Origin: UBA9676 sp963837105
Lineage (GTDB): Bacteria; Actinomycetota; Actinomycetes; Streptosporangiales; Streptosporangiaceae
Direction: 5' to 3'
NCBI GenBank assembly: GCA_963837105.1
Contig: CAWIMG010000017.1
Location: 186,001 to 250,000 of the forward strand
Length of the DNA stretch: 64,000 bases
Made by a program: the position numbers and the translations under genes. A model generated the notes under the pieces. That model made no database searches and was not told the DNA's origin. It worked only from the letters and a program-made list of their open reading frames with translations. Positions within the stretch are counted from its first letter, which is position 1; the number at the start of each line of letters is the position of its first letter. Positions 16,565 to 25,697 of the stretch are shown one piece after another.

Positions 16565-16744
16565 GACGGGCGGGGACTGGAAACGGGCCGCCATCAGCGG
16601 AAACCGCGCCAGTCCCCGACCCTCCCACTTCGTTACGGAGCCCGGTGCGGTGAGGTGAGGATGGCCGCGTTTCACAGTTGGCGATCTTGACTCACTGGGG
16701 TCCGTGCTGAGCGGTAACGTTCCCGGAACGGTCCGGGCGTAGCG

Positions 16745-18016
16745 TTGTGCCCTGTGGGGGAAGCGCAGGTAGCGGGCGGGCAGATATCGGCGGCGGCAGA
16801 GGTTACGGCCCGCCGTTTCCGCCTGGCATCTTCCATGACTGCGCTGGTCCTCGGCGGCCTTGTGCTGGTCTTGATGATCGCCGATGTGCCACTGGCCCGC
16901 CTCGCCCACCAGAGCCTGAACTCCAGCGGCGGCTCCACGCCGGTCTGGTTCTCGGCTGCCTTCGGGGCGGTGGGCTTGGTGGTGGCCTGGCGCAAGCCGC
17001 GCAACCCGCTCGGCTGGATCCTGCTCGGCGGGGCGGCCTTCGGCGTGCTGAGCGAGGATGCCAGCTTCTACGCGGTGGCCGACTACCGGCTCCATCACGG
17101 CGGGCTGCCCTTCGGCTGGGTGGCGTTGCTCGCGCAGCCCGGCTGGGCTCCGGGGATCGTGCTGCTCGGGCTGACCGTGCTGCTGTTCCCCGATGGCCGG
17201 CCGCCGTCACCGCGCTGGCGGTGGGTGCTGTGGGCCTATCTCGCTACCGGCCTGTTGTGGATAGCCGGTGCCATCACTATCACGGTGGGCGCCATCATCG
17301 GCCACACCACGGGGGTAGATCCCAGCGGAAACCTCCTTCTCCTTACCGGCACCGACCGCGCCGCCACCTGGTGGAATGTGGTGTCCAATGTCTTCTTCGT
17401 GCTGCTGGTGGTCTGCTGGCTGGGGTCGCTGGCTGGCCAGCTGCTCAGCTACCGGCGCTCGTCGGGGGAGCGCCGCCAGCAGCTGAAGTGGCTGATGAGC
17501 GGGGCCGCAGCCGTGGTAGCCGCCCTGGTACTCCGCGGGGTGCTGTCGGGAGCGCACGGGGTCCTCGGGGCAGTGGGCAACGTCGCGGGTGCCGCCGGGC
17601 TGCTCGCGCTTCCGGTCTGCATGGGTGTGGCGATCTTCAGGTACCGCTTGTTCGACATCGACCGGATCATTAGCCGGACCCTGGCGTATGCCATCGTGAC
17701 CGGCCTGCTGGTGGGGGTGTACGCGGGTGTGGTGCTGCTGGCGACCCGGGTGCTGCCGTTCCACACTCCGGTGGCGGTGGCGGGCGCCACCCTGCTCGCC
17801 GCAGCGTTGTTCAATCCGCTGCGCCGCCGGGTGCAGCGGATTGTGGACCGCAGGTTCAACCGGGCCCGCTACCACGCCGACACGACTATCGCCGCGTTCG
17901 CGGCCCGCCTGCAGGATGCGGTGGACCTGGATGCGGTCCACGATGACCTGGCAGGTACCGTTCGCCAGGCCCTGGAACCCGCCCACGTATCGGTGTGGAC
18001 CAGCCAACCCGGCTGA
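16745..18016 (+). CDS. Multi-spanning membrane protein, kinase-sensor-like
   Basis: About 423 aa. Eight or more hydrophobic helices run from about residue 28 to 345, followed by RLFDIDRIISRTLAYAIVTG and a cytoplasmic tail (RVQRIVDRRFNRARYHADTTIAAFAARLQDAVDLDAVHDDLAGTVRQALEPAHVSVW). This architecture resembles the N-terminal membrane module and linker of certain actinobacterial sensor kinases, ending in the start of a GAF-like segment, but no kinase domain follows. It may be a stand-alone sensor or a truncated kinase. The true start may be the internal Met at residue 31. Confidence 0.7.
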   Translation: MCPVGEAQVAGGQISAAAEVTARRFRLASSMTALVLGGLVLVLMIADVPLARLAHQSLNSSGGSTPVWFSAAFGAVGLVVAWRKPRNPLGWILLGGAAFGVLSEDASFYAVADYRLHHGGLPFGWVALLAQPGWAPGIVLLGLTVLLFPDGRPPSPRWRWVLWAYLATGLLWIAGAITITVGAIIGHTTGVDPSGNLLLLTGTDRAATWWNVVSNVFFVLLVVCWLGSLAGQLLSYRRSSGERRQQLKWLMSGAAAVVAALVLRGVLSGAHGVLGAVGNVAGAAGLLALPVCMGVAIFRYRLFDIDRIISRTLAYAIVTGLLVGVYAGVVLLATRVLPFHTPVAVAGATLLAAALFNPLRRRVQRIVDRRFNRARYHADTTIAAFAARLQDAVDLDAVHDDLAGTVRQALEPAHVSVWTSQPG

Positions 18017-18046
18017 GGCTGGCCTCAGCCGGCTCCACCACGCCAG

Positions 18047-18077
18047 GCCGCATAACGAAGTGCGGCTGTAGTACTAG
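18047..18077. repeat. Intron-free copy of the group II intron target site, with hairpin
   Basis: On the minus strand, 18077-18053 reads the 15 bp found just before the intron 5' end (11603-11617) directly joined to the 10 bp found just after its 3' end (16626-16635): 25 bp contiguous. The same stretch includes a hairpin GCCGCA-TAACGAAG-TGCGGC at 18047-18066. It lies 30 bp after the membrane-protein gene. This shows that the site is repeated and that one copy took the intron. Confidence 0.75.
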
Positions 18078-18648
18078 TTGTCCGGTTGGCATTCTCACGC
18101 CCACTGAGAGCTACCTGAGACTCTCTCGCCTGCCCCAATTCTGCCCACTCGCGAGGCCGCGATCGCTCCTTGCCGCCGTCCCCGCCGCGCCCCCGTGCGC
18201 GTTCCGCTGCCGGGCAGCTCATCGCCGGAGCAACCCCCTGATAGGGGGCCTGGCTGTGTCCCCTTTGCGCCCGAACCGCCGTTCTGGCGCATGCATCGGG
18301 CATGCCAGATCGGTGTCGTAGCCACGCATGATGCGGTGATCTGCGCCTGCGAGCCAGTTGCAAGAGCTGCCGGCTTACAGGCGGGGCCGGCCACCGGTAA
18401 CCGGTCCTGTCGGCCCGGGAGACGGCCTCTGTGTTTACAGCGTCGTGGCCGTGCTGTCAGGCGGCCGCACGGGACGTTTCCCCTGACCGGCTTGCGCCGC
18501 CACGCCAGCCCCCGTATGGGCACCCGGCTGAGCCGGGCATGACGCCTCAGTGATCGGTGACGGCCGCGCGTTTGAACGCGGATGGGCCGCCGCTGCGATC
18601 CTGCCCACCAGGGCATAATGGGCGGCCCAAGACCTGAGGGGACCGGCG
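18078..18648. other. Intergenic stretch without recognisable gene
   Basis: About 570 bp between the membrane-protein gene and the SDR gene. Open frames on both strands have low-complexity Arg/Pro/Ala translations and match nothing I recognise. A short ACCGCCGTTCTG motif near 18281 recurs elsewhere in the window (38449, 44978, 62187). Confidence 0.5.
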
Positions 18649-19374
18649 ATGACGGTACTGGCTGACCGGGTGGCGTTGGTGAGTGGCGCGTCGGCGGGGA
18701 TTGGTGCAGGGCTGGCGGCGATGCTGGCGGCTGAGGGTGCGAAGGTGGTGCTGGCCGCCCGCCGGGAAAGGGAGCTGGAACGGGTAGCGGATGGCATTCG
18801 CCAGCGGGGAGGCGTGGCGGTCCCGGTCGTCACCGACCTGGCTGACGACGGCTCGATCGCGCGCCTGCTCGCCACGGCCCGTGCCGAGGCCGGCCCGGTT
18901 GACGTGCTGGTCAATAATGCCGGTTATGCGGTATGGAAGCCGCTGGAGGAGACCGCGATCGCTGAGTGGGACCGCACCTTCGCCGTTAATGTGCGGGCTG
19001 CCGCCTGCTTGAGCGCCGCGGTGCTGCCGGGCATGCAGGCCCGGCGTTTTGGCCGGATCATCAACATCGGCAGCGAGGCGGGCGTGGCCATCGTTCCCGG
19101 CCTGGCGGCGTACTGTGTGAGCAAGCATGCCCTGGTGGCCCTGACAGAGGTCATCCAGGACGGCAACCACGACAACGGCATCAAGGCCTGGGTCATCTGC
19201 CCCGGGTTCGTCGACACCGACATGGGTTACGTCGTCCCGGGCGCCAACCCCGCCAGCTTCCTGCGGGTCGAGGAGGTGGTCGACGTGGCCCGTTACCTGC
19301 TGCACACTGGCGACAACGTCAAGCTGGGCCCGCAGATCTTGCTGCGCACCATGCACAACCCCATGGCGGGCTAG
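18649..19374 (+). CDS. Short-chain dehydrogenase/reductase (SDR)
   Basis: 241 aa. Classical SDR marks: cofactor loop SGASAGIGAGLAA near residue 13, VNNAGYAVW near residue 87, the catalytic Ser in INIGSEAG, and YCVSKH as the YxxxK motif. The Arg pair LAARRERELE after beta-2 favours NADP(H). It is an oxidoreductase acting on an alcohol or ketone; the substrate is unknown. It is preceded by GGGGACCGGCG and followed 15 bp later by the TIGR03086 gene, so the two are probably one transcript. Confidence 0.92.
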   Translation: MTVLADRVALVSGASAGIGAGLAAMLAAEGAKVVLAARRERELERVADGIRQRGGVAVPVVTDLADDGSIARLLATARAEAGPVDVLVNNAGYAVWKPLEETAIAEWDRTFAVNVRAAACLSAAVLPGMQARRFGRIINIGSEAGVAIVPGLAAYCVSKHALVALTEVIQDGNHDNGIKAWVICPGFVDTDMGYVVPGANPASFLRVEEVVDVARYLLHTGDNVKLGPQILLRTMHNPMAG

Positions 19375-19389
19375 CACAGGGGGACGGCA

Positions 19390-19956
19390 ATGACCGATAT
19401 CGCAGAACTGCACGCGCAGGCGCTGGACGCCACCGGCCGCGTCGTCCGTGGTGTCCCGGCAGACCGCTGGCACGCCGCCACACCCTGCGCGGACTGGGAC
19501 GCGCATGCCCTGGTCAACCATCTGGTTTCCGGCAACCTGTGGGCGGCCGAACTCGCCGCCGGTGGGACCATCGAGGGCGTCGGCACCCGCCTCGACGGTG
19601 ACCTGCTCGGCGACGACCCCGGCCAGGCGTACGAGCAGTCGGCGGCGGCGGCCGCGGCGGTGTTCCGCCGCCCTGGAGCGCTCGATGCACCGTGCGCGGT
19701 GTCCTACGGGCCCGTGCCCGGCTCGGTCTACGCCGGGCACCGCTTCCTCGACGTGCTGGTCCATGGCTGGGACCTTGCCGTGGCCACTGGGCAGGACTAC
19801 AAGTTCGACCCGCACCTGATCCAGGCCTGCCGGCAAGTCATCGAGCCGCAGCTGGAAGCGTTCCGCAGCGCCGGCGCGCTCGGTCCTGAGGTGGCCGTCC
19901 CGGCGGACGCCAGCGCACAGACCCAGTTCCTGGCGCTGCTCGGCAGGACAGGCTGA
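19390..19956 (+). CDS. TIGR03086 family metal-binding protein (DinB/mycothiol-dependent type)
   Basis: 188 aa. The opening DIAELHAQALDATGRVVRGVPADRWHAATPCADWDAHALVNHLVSGN and the later RFLDVLVHGWDLAVATGQ give the His residues of the DinB-like four-helix bundle that binds a divalent metal. Related enzymes use mycothiol as cofactor, for example maleylpyruvate isomerase. It follows the SDR gene by 15 bp. The reaction is not known. Confidence 0.88.
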   Translation: MTDIAELHAQALDATGRVVRGVPADRWHAATPCADWDAHALVNHLVSGNLWAAELAAGGTIEGVGTRLDGDLLGDDPGQAYEQSAAAAAAVFRRPGALDAPCAVSYGPVPGSVYAGHRFLDVLVHGWDLAVATGQDYKFDPHLIQACRQVIEPQLEAFRSAGALGPEVAVPADASAQTQFLALLGRTG

Positions 19957-20233
19957 ACCCTGGCCCTGCCCGCCCACACCAGACCAGCAACGCCCGCAGG
20001 GGTGGCCACGGCACCTCGGCGATCAGCTTCACGCGTGCATCGCTTCCGTTCGGGGCGGTAAATAGCGCCAGGCGCTGGGGCTTGCGATGGGCGCAACCCG
20101 GGTGATCTGCGCGCGTTCGCTGGCATGCTGGGGGCTAGGTTCTTCTCGCGCCGTCCGGCGACGGGATGACTGATATCCCCAGGCCGGTCTCCTCGTGGCC
20201 TGCTGTCCGCGATCTGCGGCAAGGAGCGTAGTC

Positions 20234-21238
20234 ATGACGATCAGCAGATCAGCGGCCGGACTGCTGGCCCGGGCCTCCTGGCGGGAGCGGGTGGTGCCTG
20301 CTGATGCGCGCTCGGGGGCGGTGTTCGAGCGGGTCGTGGTGGGCCCGGATCGCTATTTCGTCAAGCAGGTCAGCTTCGCGTCGGACTGGGTGATGCGGGC
20401 CAGCGGCGATCATGTGTGCCGCCAGTACCTGGTCTGGCAGGCAGGGATCATGGACCAGTCCCCGGACTGCATCGATCACACCGTGGTGGCCATGGGCCTG
20501 GAAGGCGCGGGCGACGACGCCGTGCTGACCATCGTGATGCGCGACATCGGCGAGTTCTTGGTCCCGCCGGGAGACGCCATAGTGCCAGCTGGCCAGCACG
20601 CCGGGTTCATCGCGCACATGGCCGCCCTGCACAGCGCGTTCTGGGGCTGGGACGACCAAGCCGGCCTCACCACGATGGCGCAGCGGGTGCGGCTGTTCGC
20701 GCCGGATACCATCGCCACCGAGCTCGCCGCGGCCGAGGTTCCGGTGGTGGCCGCGGCGGCCGCGGCGGGATGGGGCACCCTGCCCCGCCGGTCGCCGCTG
20801 CTGTGGCAACTGGCCCGGCTGGTCCACGACCGGCCCGAGGTGATCACCGGGCCGCTGTCACAGACGCCGCGCACGTTCCTGGCGGCCGACTGGAAGATGG
20901 GCAACCTCGGCACTCATCCGGACGGGCGGACCATCCTGCTGGACTGGGCCTTCCCCGGCGCCGGGCCCGCCTGCTGGGATCTGTGCTGGTACCTGGCGCT
21001 CAACCAGGCCCGGCTGCCCGAACCCAAGGAAGCAGTGATCAGCCGGTTCCGGGCTGCGCTCGAAGAACGCGGCATCGGCACTGGCAGCTGGTGGCAGCGA
21101 CAGCTCGACCTGTGCATGATCGGCGTCATGGCCACGTTCGGCTGGGAGAAAGCGCTCGGCGACGCCGGTGAGCTGTCCTGGTGGGAGGCGGCGGTCGCCG
21201 CAGCGGCCACCCGCCGGCGCATCCCCGTTCTGGGATAG
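20234..21238 (+). CDS. Aminoglycoside phosphotransferase-like kinase
   Basis: 334 aa, ATG at 20234 with AAGGAG nine bases upstream. APH/choline-kinase fold: RYFVKQVSF carries the ATP-binding Lys, FLAADWKMGNLGTHPDGRTILLDWAFPGAGPACWDLCWYLAL holds the catalytic Asp/Asn and the metal Asp. The catalytic loop is DWKMGN instead of the usual HGDxxxxN, so the substrate or activity may differ from drug kinases. No resistance function can be claimed. It stands alone, with about 280 bp upstream. Confidence 0.8.
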   Translation: MTISRSAAGLLARASWRERVVPADARSGAVFERVVVGPDRYFVKQVSFASDWVMRASGDHVCRQYLVWQAGIMDQSPDCIDHTVVAMGLEGAGDDAVLTIVMRDIGEFLVPPGDAIVPAGQHAGFIAHMAALHSAFWGWDDQAGLTTMAQRVRLFAPDTIATELAAAEVPVVAAAAAAGWGTLPRRSPLLWQLARLVHDRPEVITGPLSQTPRTFLAADWKMGNLGTHPDGRTILLDWAFPGAGPACWDLCWYLALNQARLPEPKEAVISRFRAALEERGIGTGSWWQRQLDLCMIGVMATFGWEKALGDAGELSWWEAAVAAAATRRRIPVLG

Positions 21239-21883
21239 CCGAGGCCCGCTCGACCAGGCGCAGCAGATGACCGGGGAAGCCCAGGAAACTGCCACGCCCT
21301 GACGACATCGCCGCCCAGGCCCGGTGGCTGGCGTGCTCGTGTCACCGACCTCCTGGGCGGCGCTGCAGGCCGAGATACTGATGGGCAAGGCCGAAGTGGA
21401 CCGGACTCGCCGGGGCGCCGCGCAGCTGTCAAGACCGGCACGCCACCCGCATGCGGATCAGGCCACGGCCGCACTCTCGCCGACCTCACCGATCACCCGG
21501 CGCCAAGCCAGCCCAGGCCGCCGCGCCCAACGACCAGAACCGGATGATATGCGCGCGGCCACCCGCTCCACTGACGCGGTGGCCAGCCGCTCCGAGTCGG
21601 CAGGGCGCGAGCGCTAAAATGGGATACGGCTCAGCGGCCAGACTTCGTTGATCATGGAAATCGTGCATGGGTATGCGCAGCCCGCCATGAGCATGCGCTC
21701 AGCTAACACGCTGTCACCGGCAAGATCGCTTGGCGCACCGCTCCCGTCGCGGCATAGCGGATACACGGGCGTGGTCGGCTTCGGGCTGTAAGGCGAGTGC
21801 GCCCCTGGCAGCCTTGCGCCGGCTCTGGGAGTGGGCGAAACCCCTCAGCCTCCGGACCCCGGCCGCTGAGCAGGCTGTAACCA
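21239..21883. other. Intergenic stretch, no convincing gene; carries a dispersed repeat
   Basis: About 645 bp. Short open frames translate to Arg/Ser/Pro-rich sequence without recognisable domains. A 20-bp segment at 21582-21601 (gccagccgctccgagtcggc) is identical to 55359-55378, indicating a dispersed intergenic repeat. Confidence 0.5.
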
Positions 21884-22156
21884 TCACTCCAGCCAGACCT
21901 CGATCGTCTTGTGTTCGGCCTCGTCTTCCACCTCCACGATCTTTCCTGTCTCGCCTTGCTGGACCATCGCGTCGATGCTGTCCCAGTCGAGATCGACATC
22001 CTTCATTTGCGGGGAAAAGGCCTGAGCCATCTTCATCCCCCACTTGACCACCCCGATCGGCACCTTGATGCTGACTGCGGGGCGGCCCTCCTTGGTGTGG
22101 TCCACCACCTTCACCCGCAGGTACGCCGGCGCCTTCTCCGGCTCCTGGCCTTGCAT
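21884..22156 (-). CDS. SHOCT-like small protein
   Basis: 90 aa from the ATG at 22156, chosen because AAGGAGGTG (22170-22162 on the minus strand) sits five bases upstream. Upstream in-frame ATGs at 22195 and 22207 lack such a site. The sequence YLRVKVVDHTKEGRPAVSIKVPIGVVKWGMKMAQAFSPQMKDVDLDWDSIDAMVQQGETGKIVEVEDEAEHKTIEVWLE resembles the SHOCT-like domain with alternating beta-strands and an amphipathic helix, known in small bacterial proteins of unknown role. It is solitary. Confidence 0.8.
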   Translation of the reverse strand: MQGQEPEKAPAYLRVKVVDHTKEGRPAVSIKVPIGVVKWGMKMAQAFSPQMKDVDLDWDSIDAMVQQGETGKIVEVEDEAEHKTIEVWLE

Positions 22157-22516
22157 TCCGGCACCTCCTTCCCGGCTGCTGTCCTGAATCGTCATGTCTC
22201 TGCACACGCTCCCGCAGGTCCCGGCTTTGTCCTCAGGCGTCGTGGATGATCACCGGCTGGCGCGGCAGCGCAACTCCCCATGAACGGTCATGACCGCTGC
22301 GCTCATACGCACCACTGTGGACCGCGCCCGAAGATCACCGCAGAGGCGAAGGTCCCCAAGGCATCTGACGCGGAACACACTCATCGGCAAGATCACCGGT
22401 CTGGACGCCGCGCACCGTCGGCGGGCATGTGCGGAGATCGCGGCCACGAGCGCGTGCGCCAGGTCCAGGCCGGTGATGGCTTGCCGGCTGGCCGACCGCT
22501 GGCTACGGTCGGCGGG

Positions 22517-23080
22517 GTGACGAGCACGATCGTGATCGGCGTGGTGACCAGGACGGGGTCGGCAGTCGCGGTCACGCTGAGCGGCCCTGCGGCCACGCCC
22601 CGGTTCCGGGCGCGGCGAGAGATCGGGCTGGTACCGCCAGGCCTGGCCGCGCAGCCCTGCCACACAGCAGCCGGCATGGACCTAGCCGCCGCCGGGCAGA
22701 TGATCGGCCAGGCCGAGTCCGCCGCAGAGCAGGCCGCAGCTGCCGGGCTACGCGCTCTCGCCGGCACGCTGCTGGCCAGTGCCATCCGCGGAGTGGCCGT
22801 CGTGGTCAAGGCCGTGTCTGTGCCCGATCACCTCGCAGACATCCTGCGCTCACACGCCTGGATGCATTCGGCCGAGGGCATGCTGCACCGTCAGGCCGTC
22901 CTTGCTGCCGCCGCCAAGTGTGGATGGATGGCCCGCGCGGTCGAACAGTCCGCACTGCCGGCCGCGGAGCACGCCCTCATAGCGCTCGGCCAGGCCGCCA
23001 GACGCCCCTGGCGCCGGATCGAAAAAGACGCCGCACGCGCCGCCATCACCATGCTGACAGCGACAGCCGACTGCGAGTAA
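22517..23080 (+). CDS. Hypothetical protein, Ala-rich helical
   Basis: 187 aa from the GTG at 22517, where coding-like sequence begins (VTSTIVIGVVTRTGSAVAVTLSGP). A longer frame to 22280 exists, but its translation is not protein-like. An N-terminal beta segment is followed by a long Ala-rich helical region with several His, Cys and Trp (LRSHAWMHSAEGMLHRQAVLAAAAKCGWMARAVE). I do not recognise a family. The pattern of conserved-looking residues and GC3 bias supports a real gene. Confidence 0.6.
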   Translation: MTSTIVIGVVTRTGSAVAVTLSGPAATPRFRARREIGLVPPGLAAQPCHTAAGMDLAAAGQMIGQAESAAEQAAAAGLRALAGTLLASAIRGVAVVVKAVSVPDHLADILRSHAWMHSAEGMLHRQAVLAAAAKCGWMARAVEQSALPAAEHALIALGQAARRPWRRIEKDAARAAITMLTATADCE

Positions 23081-23165
23081 CCCGGATCGCGGCAGAGCCG
23101 GACGTCCGGCGATTGCGCCGGACCGCCGTTGGCGGGATCAGGGTCCGGAGGCGAGCCCGGTGCGA

Positions 23166-23717
23166 TCATGCGGCCTTCGGCAGTTTCCCGGGTCCGGTGT
23201 CTGTGTGTGCTGACGGGGCTGGGCGGCTGCCCTTGATACTCGCGGATAGCAGGTACAAGACCCCGGTGACGATAGGCGCGAAACTCACCGCGGCGAGCGA
23301 CTTGAGGCCACCGTGACCAATGATCAGGCTGGATATGGCGAACGGGACGATGCCGACGATGAGCAGCAGCACCCCGGCCACGCCAGTCCGCTTCAGGCCG
23401 AGCACGGCGATCGCGGCGGCCAGGGCGAACGTGAGGATGGCCTCGGTAGGCCCTTTTCCTCGCGGGCTCACCGCAAACCAGATGCTCATGCCGATCACCG
23501 CCGCAGTCAGGACAGCGAAGACGGGAACGGCCCAGCCGGGCCGGTACCAGGCCAGAGCCACGAGCACCGCCAGCGGGACAGCCCACGCGGCGACCAGCCC
23601 GGCCGCCTTCCAGCCACCTGGGGCGGTGAAGGTATCGCCGACGATGAAGATTGCGGCGATAAGGGTTGACAGGGCCATCACAGTGAATCCGGCCCACCTC
23701 AGGAAACGGCTGGGCAC
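23166..23717 (-). CDS. Small integral membrane protein, unknown
   Basis: 183 aa with about six hydrophobic helices (FTVMALSTLIAAIFIVG, LVAAWAVPLAVLVALAWY, VPVFAVLTAAVIGMSIWFAV, ILTFALAAAIAVLGL, VAGVLLLIVGIVPFAISSLII, FAPIVTGVLYLLS) and a short hydrophilic tail. It is typical of small actinobacterial membrane proteins without assigned function. The start is close to the left end of the neighbouring IS1634-like element (15 bp), so its promoter region may have been altered by that insertion. Confidence 0.7.
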   Translation of the reverse strand: MPSRFLRWAGFTVMALSTLIAAIFIVGDTFTAPGGWKAAGLVAAWAVPLAVLVALAWYRPGWAVPVFAVLTAAVIGMSIWFAVSPRGKGPTEAILTFALAAAIAVLGLKRTGVAGVLLLIVGIVPFAISSLIIGHGGLKSLAAVSFAPIVTGVLYLLSASIKGSRPAPSAHTDTGPGKLPKAA

Positions 23718-23731
23718 GTCGCGCCTCCTAG

Positions 23732-25697
23732 CCCGAAGTTTCGCTGGCTTTGATACCGATCATGCCCTTGGCCTGGGCGGATGACCTGTGGAGCCCTTGA
23801 AATTGTAGACAGGATTTTCTGCTGTTTACCTGGCATCTGACTGCCCTGGGCGGGATAATGACCTTATGGGACGGCAGGCGCCGGGCGGGATGCACGTAGA
23901 CAGGGTGCGGAGCCGGCATGTGGCGAAGTCCGGGGAGGTCCGCGAGTACGAGTCGCGGCTGCTGCGCCGCTCGTTCCGCAAGCCCGACGGGAAGGTTGGC
24001 AAGGAGACCCTCGCCAACCTGTCGGCGCTGCCGCCCGCGGCAGTCGACGCGGTCGAGGCGGTGCTGAAAGGCAGGACCCTCGTCGACGCAGACGCCGCGC
24101 TGAGCATCACCCGGTCCCGTGCGCACGGCCATGTCGCCTTGGTGCATGCCGCTGCCGCGCAGCTGGGGCTGCCCGCCCTGCTCGGCCCGGCCTGCCGGGA
24201 TCGGGACCTGGCCTACGCCCTGATCGTCTCCCGGGTAGTAGCGCCTAAGCCGGAGCTGGCGACCCTGGCCTGGTGGGATGACGTGACCCTGGGCCCGGAC
24301 CTGGGCGTCGCCGATGCGCCCCGTGATGACGTCTACGAGGCGATGGACTGGCTGCTGGAACAGCAGGACGGCATCGAGGCGCAGCTGGCGGGCCGGCACC
24401 TGCGCGAGGGCGGCATCGCGATGTTCGACCTGTCCTCCTCCTGGGTGGAGGGCAGCCACTGTGAGCTGGCCGCCCGCGGCTACTCCCGGGACGGCAAGAA
24501 GGGCCGGGAGCAGATCGAGTACGGGCTGCTCACCGACTCCGAGGGCCGCCCGGTCGCGATCCGGGTCTTCGCGGGGAACACCGCCGACCCGTCCGCGTTC
24601 ATCCAGGCCGTTGACGTGATCCGGGGCAAGTTCGGCCTGGCCCGGATGGTCATGGTCGGCGACCGCGGGATGATCACCTCAGCCCGGATCAGGGCGCTGA
24701 AAGAACTGGGCGGCTTGTCGTGGATCACCTGCCTGCGCGCCCCGGCGATCCGCAACCTCGCCCAAGACGGCGGCCCGCTGCAGCTGTCCCTGTTCGATGA
24801 GCAGGACCTGGCCGAGATCACCCACCCAGACTTCCCCGGCGAGCGGCTGATCGCCTGCCGCAACCCGCTGCTGGCCGCCGAGCGGGCCCGCAAGCGCGAG
24901 GACCTGCTGGCCGCAACCGAGGCCCTGCTGGCCAAGGTCGCCGCCCAGGCGGCCGCCGGGCGGATCAAGGGCGCGGACAAGATCGGCGTGCGCACTGGCC
25001 AGGTGGTGACCAAGCACAAGATGGCCAAGCACCTCATCCTCGACATCGGCGAGGACCGCCTGACTTGGCGCCGCGACCAGGCCGCCATCGACGCCGAGGC
25101 CGCCCTGGACGGGATCTACATCATCCGCACCCCGGTCCCGGCCAGCGAGCTCGACGCCCCCGCCACCGTCACCGCCTACAAAAACCTGGCCCGCGTGGAA
25201 CGCGACTTCCGGTCACTGAAGGCCGACGACCTGGACCTGCGCCCCATCCACCACTGGCTCGACGACCGGGTCCGCGGCCACGTCCTGATCTGCATGCTCG
25301 CCGCCTACCTCACCTGGCACCTGCGCGCCGCCCTCGCCCCGCTCACCTACACCGACGAGCAGCCCCCCGCCCGCACCAACCCGGTCGCCCCAGCCCGCCG
25401 CTCCGCGCACGCCGACGCCAAAGCCGCCACCCATGCCAGCCCCGGCGGCCAGACCCTGCGCAGCTTCCGCGGCCTCCTCGACCACCTCGCCACCCTCACC
25501 CGCAGCACCGTCCGGCTCGGCGGCATCACCTTCGAGAAGATCAGCGACCCCACCCCCGCCCAGCGCCGCGCCTTCGACCTCATCGGGGCACCCATCCCGC
25601 TGACCCTCGCCCTGAAGTAGACAGAACACCAGCCAGGCCAGCCGCAAACCCGCAGCCCAGCGCCGCGCCGGCTTACCTCAGGACACGAAACTTCGGC
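23732..25697 (+). mobile_element. IS1634-family insertion sequence (copy A), 1966 bp
   Basis: The ends read CCCGAAGTTTCG (left) and, reverse-complemented, GCCGAAGTTTCG (right): inverted repeats differing only in the outermost base. The flanking target duplication is CTAG (23728-23731 and 25698-25701). It carries one transposase gene. The same end motif and a CTA-type 4-bp duplication are found at the copy at 57074-59073. Confidence 0.85.
23866..25620 (+). CDS. IS1634-family transposase (copy A)
   Basis: 584 aa. The N-terminus HVDRVRSRHVAKSGEVREYESRLLRRSFRKPDGKVGKETLANLSALP is typical of this IS4-like branch. The DDE/RNase H core includes MFDLSSSWVEGSHCELA (first Asp), MVMVGDRGMI (second Asp) and YKNLARVERDFRSLK (Glu in the YREK-like region). 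It is full length and uninterrupted, so probably active. ATG at 23866 is 134 bp from the left end. Confidence 0.95.
   Translation: MGRQAPGGMHVDRVRSRHVAKSGEVREYESRLLRRSFRKPDGKVGKETLANLSALPPAAVDAVEAVLKGRTLVDADAALSITRSRAHGHVALVHAAAAQLGLPALLGPACRDRDLAYALIVSRVVAPKPELATLAWWDDVTLGPDLGVADAPRDDVYEAMDWLLEQQDGIEAQLAGRHLREGGIAMFDLSSSWVEGSHCELAARGYSRDGKKGREQIEYGLLTDSEGRPVAIRVFAGNTADPSAFIQAVDVIRGKFGLARMVMVGDRGMITSARIRALKELGGLSWITCLRAPAIRNLAQDGGPLQLSLFDEQDLAEITHPDFPGERLIACRNPLLAAERARKREDLLAATEALLAKVAAQAAAGRIKGADKIGVRTGQVVTKHKMAKHLILDIGEDRLTWRRDQAAIDAEAALDGIYIIRTPVPASELDAPATVTAYKNLARVERDFRSLKADDLDLRPIHHWLDDRVRGHVLICMLAAYLTWHLRAALAPLTYTDEQPPARTNPVAPARRSAHADAKAATHASPGGQTLRSFRGLLDHLATLTRSTVRLGGITFEKISDPTPAQRRAFDLIGAPIPLTLALK

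Larger units (their letters stand above)
11618..16625 (+). mobile_element. Group II intron, interrupted by a serine-recombinase element
   Basis: The 5' end begins GTGCG, matching the group II intron start consensus. A structured leader of about 560 nt precedes a reverse transcriptase/maturase gene. After the RT stop, 16531-16564 folds as domain V (AGCC-GTGTGCGG-GAGA-CCGCATGCAC-GGTT), followed by a domain VI-like stem ending near 16620. The 3' boundary is placed from an intron-free copy of the target at 18053-18077 and is uncertain by about 3 nt. The total is about 5.0 kb. Removing the inserted 2977-bp element leaves about 2.03 kb, normal for an ORF-carrying group II intron. Confidence 0.85.
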
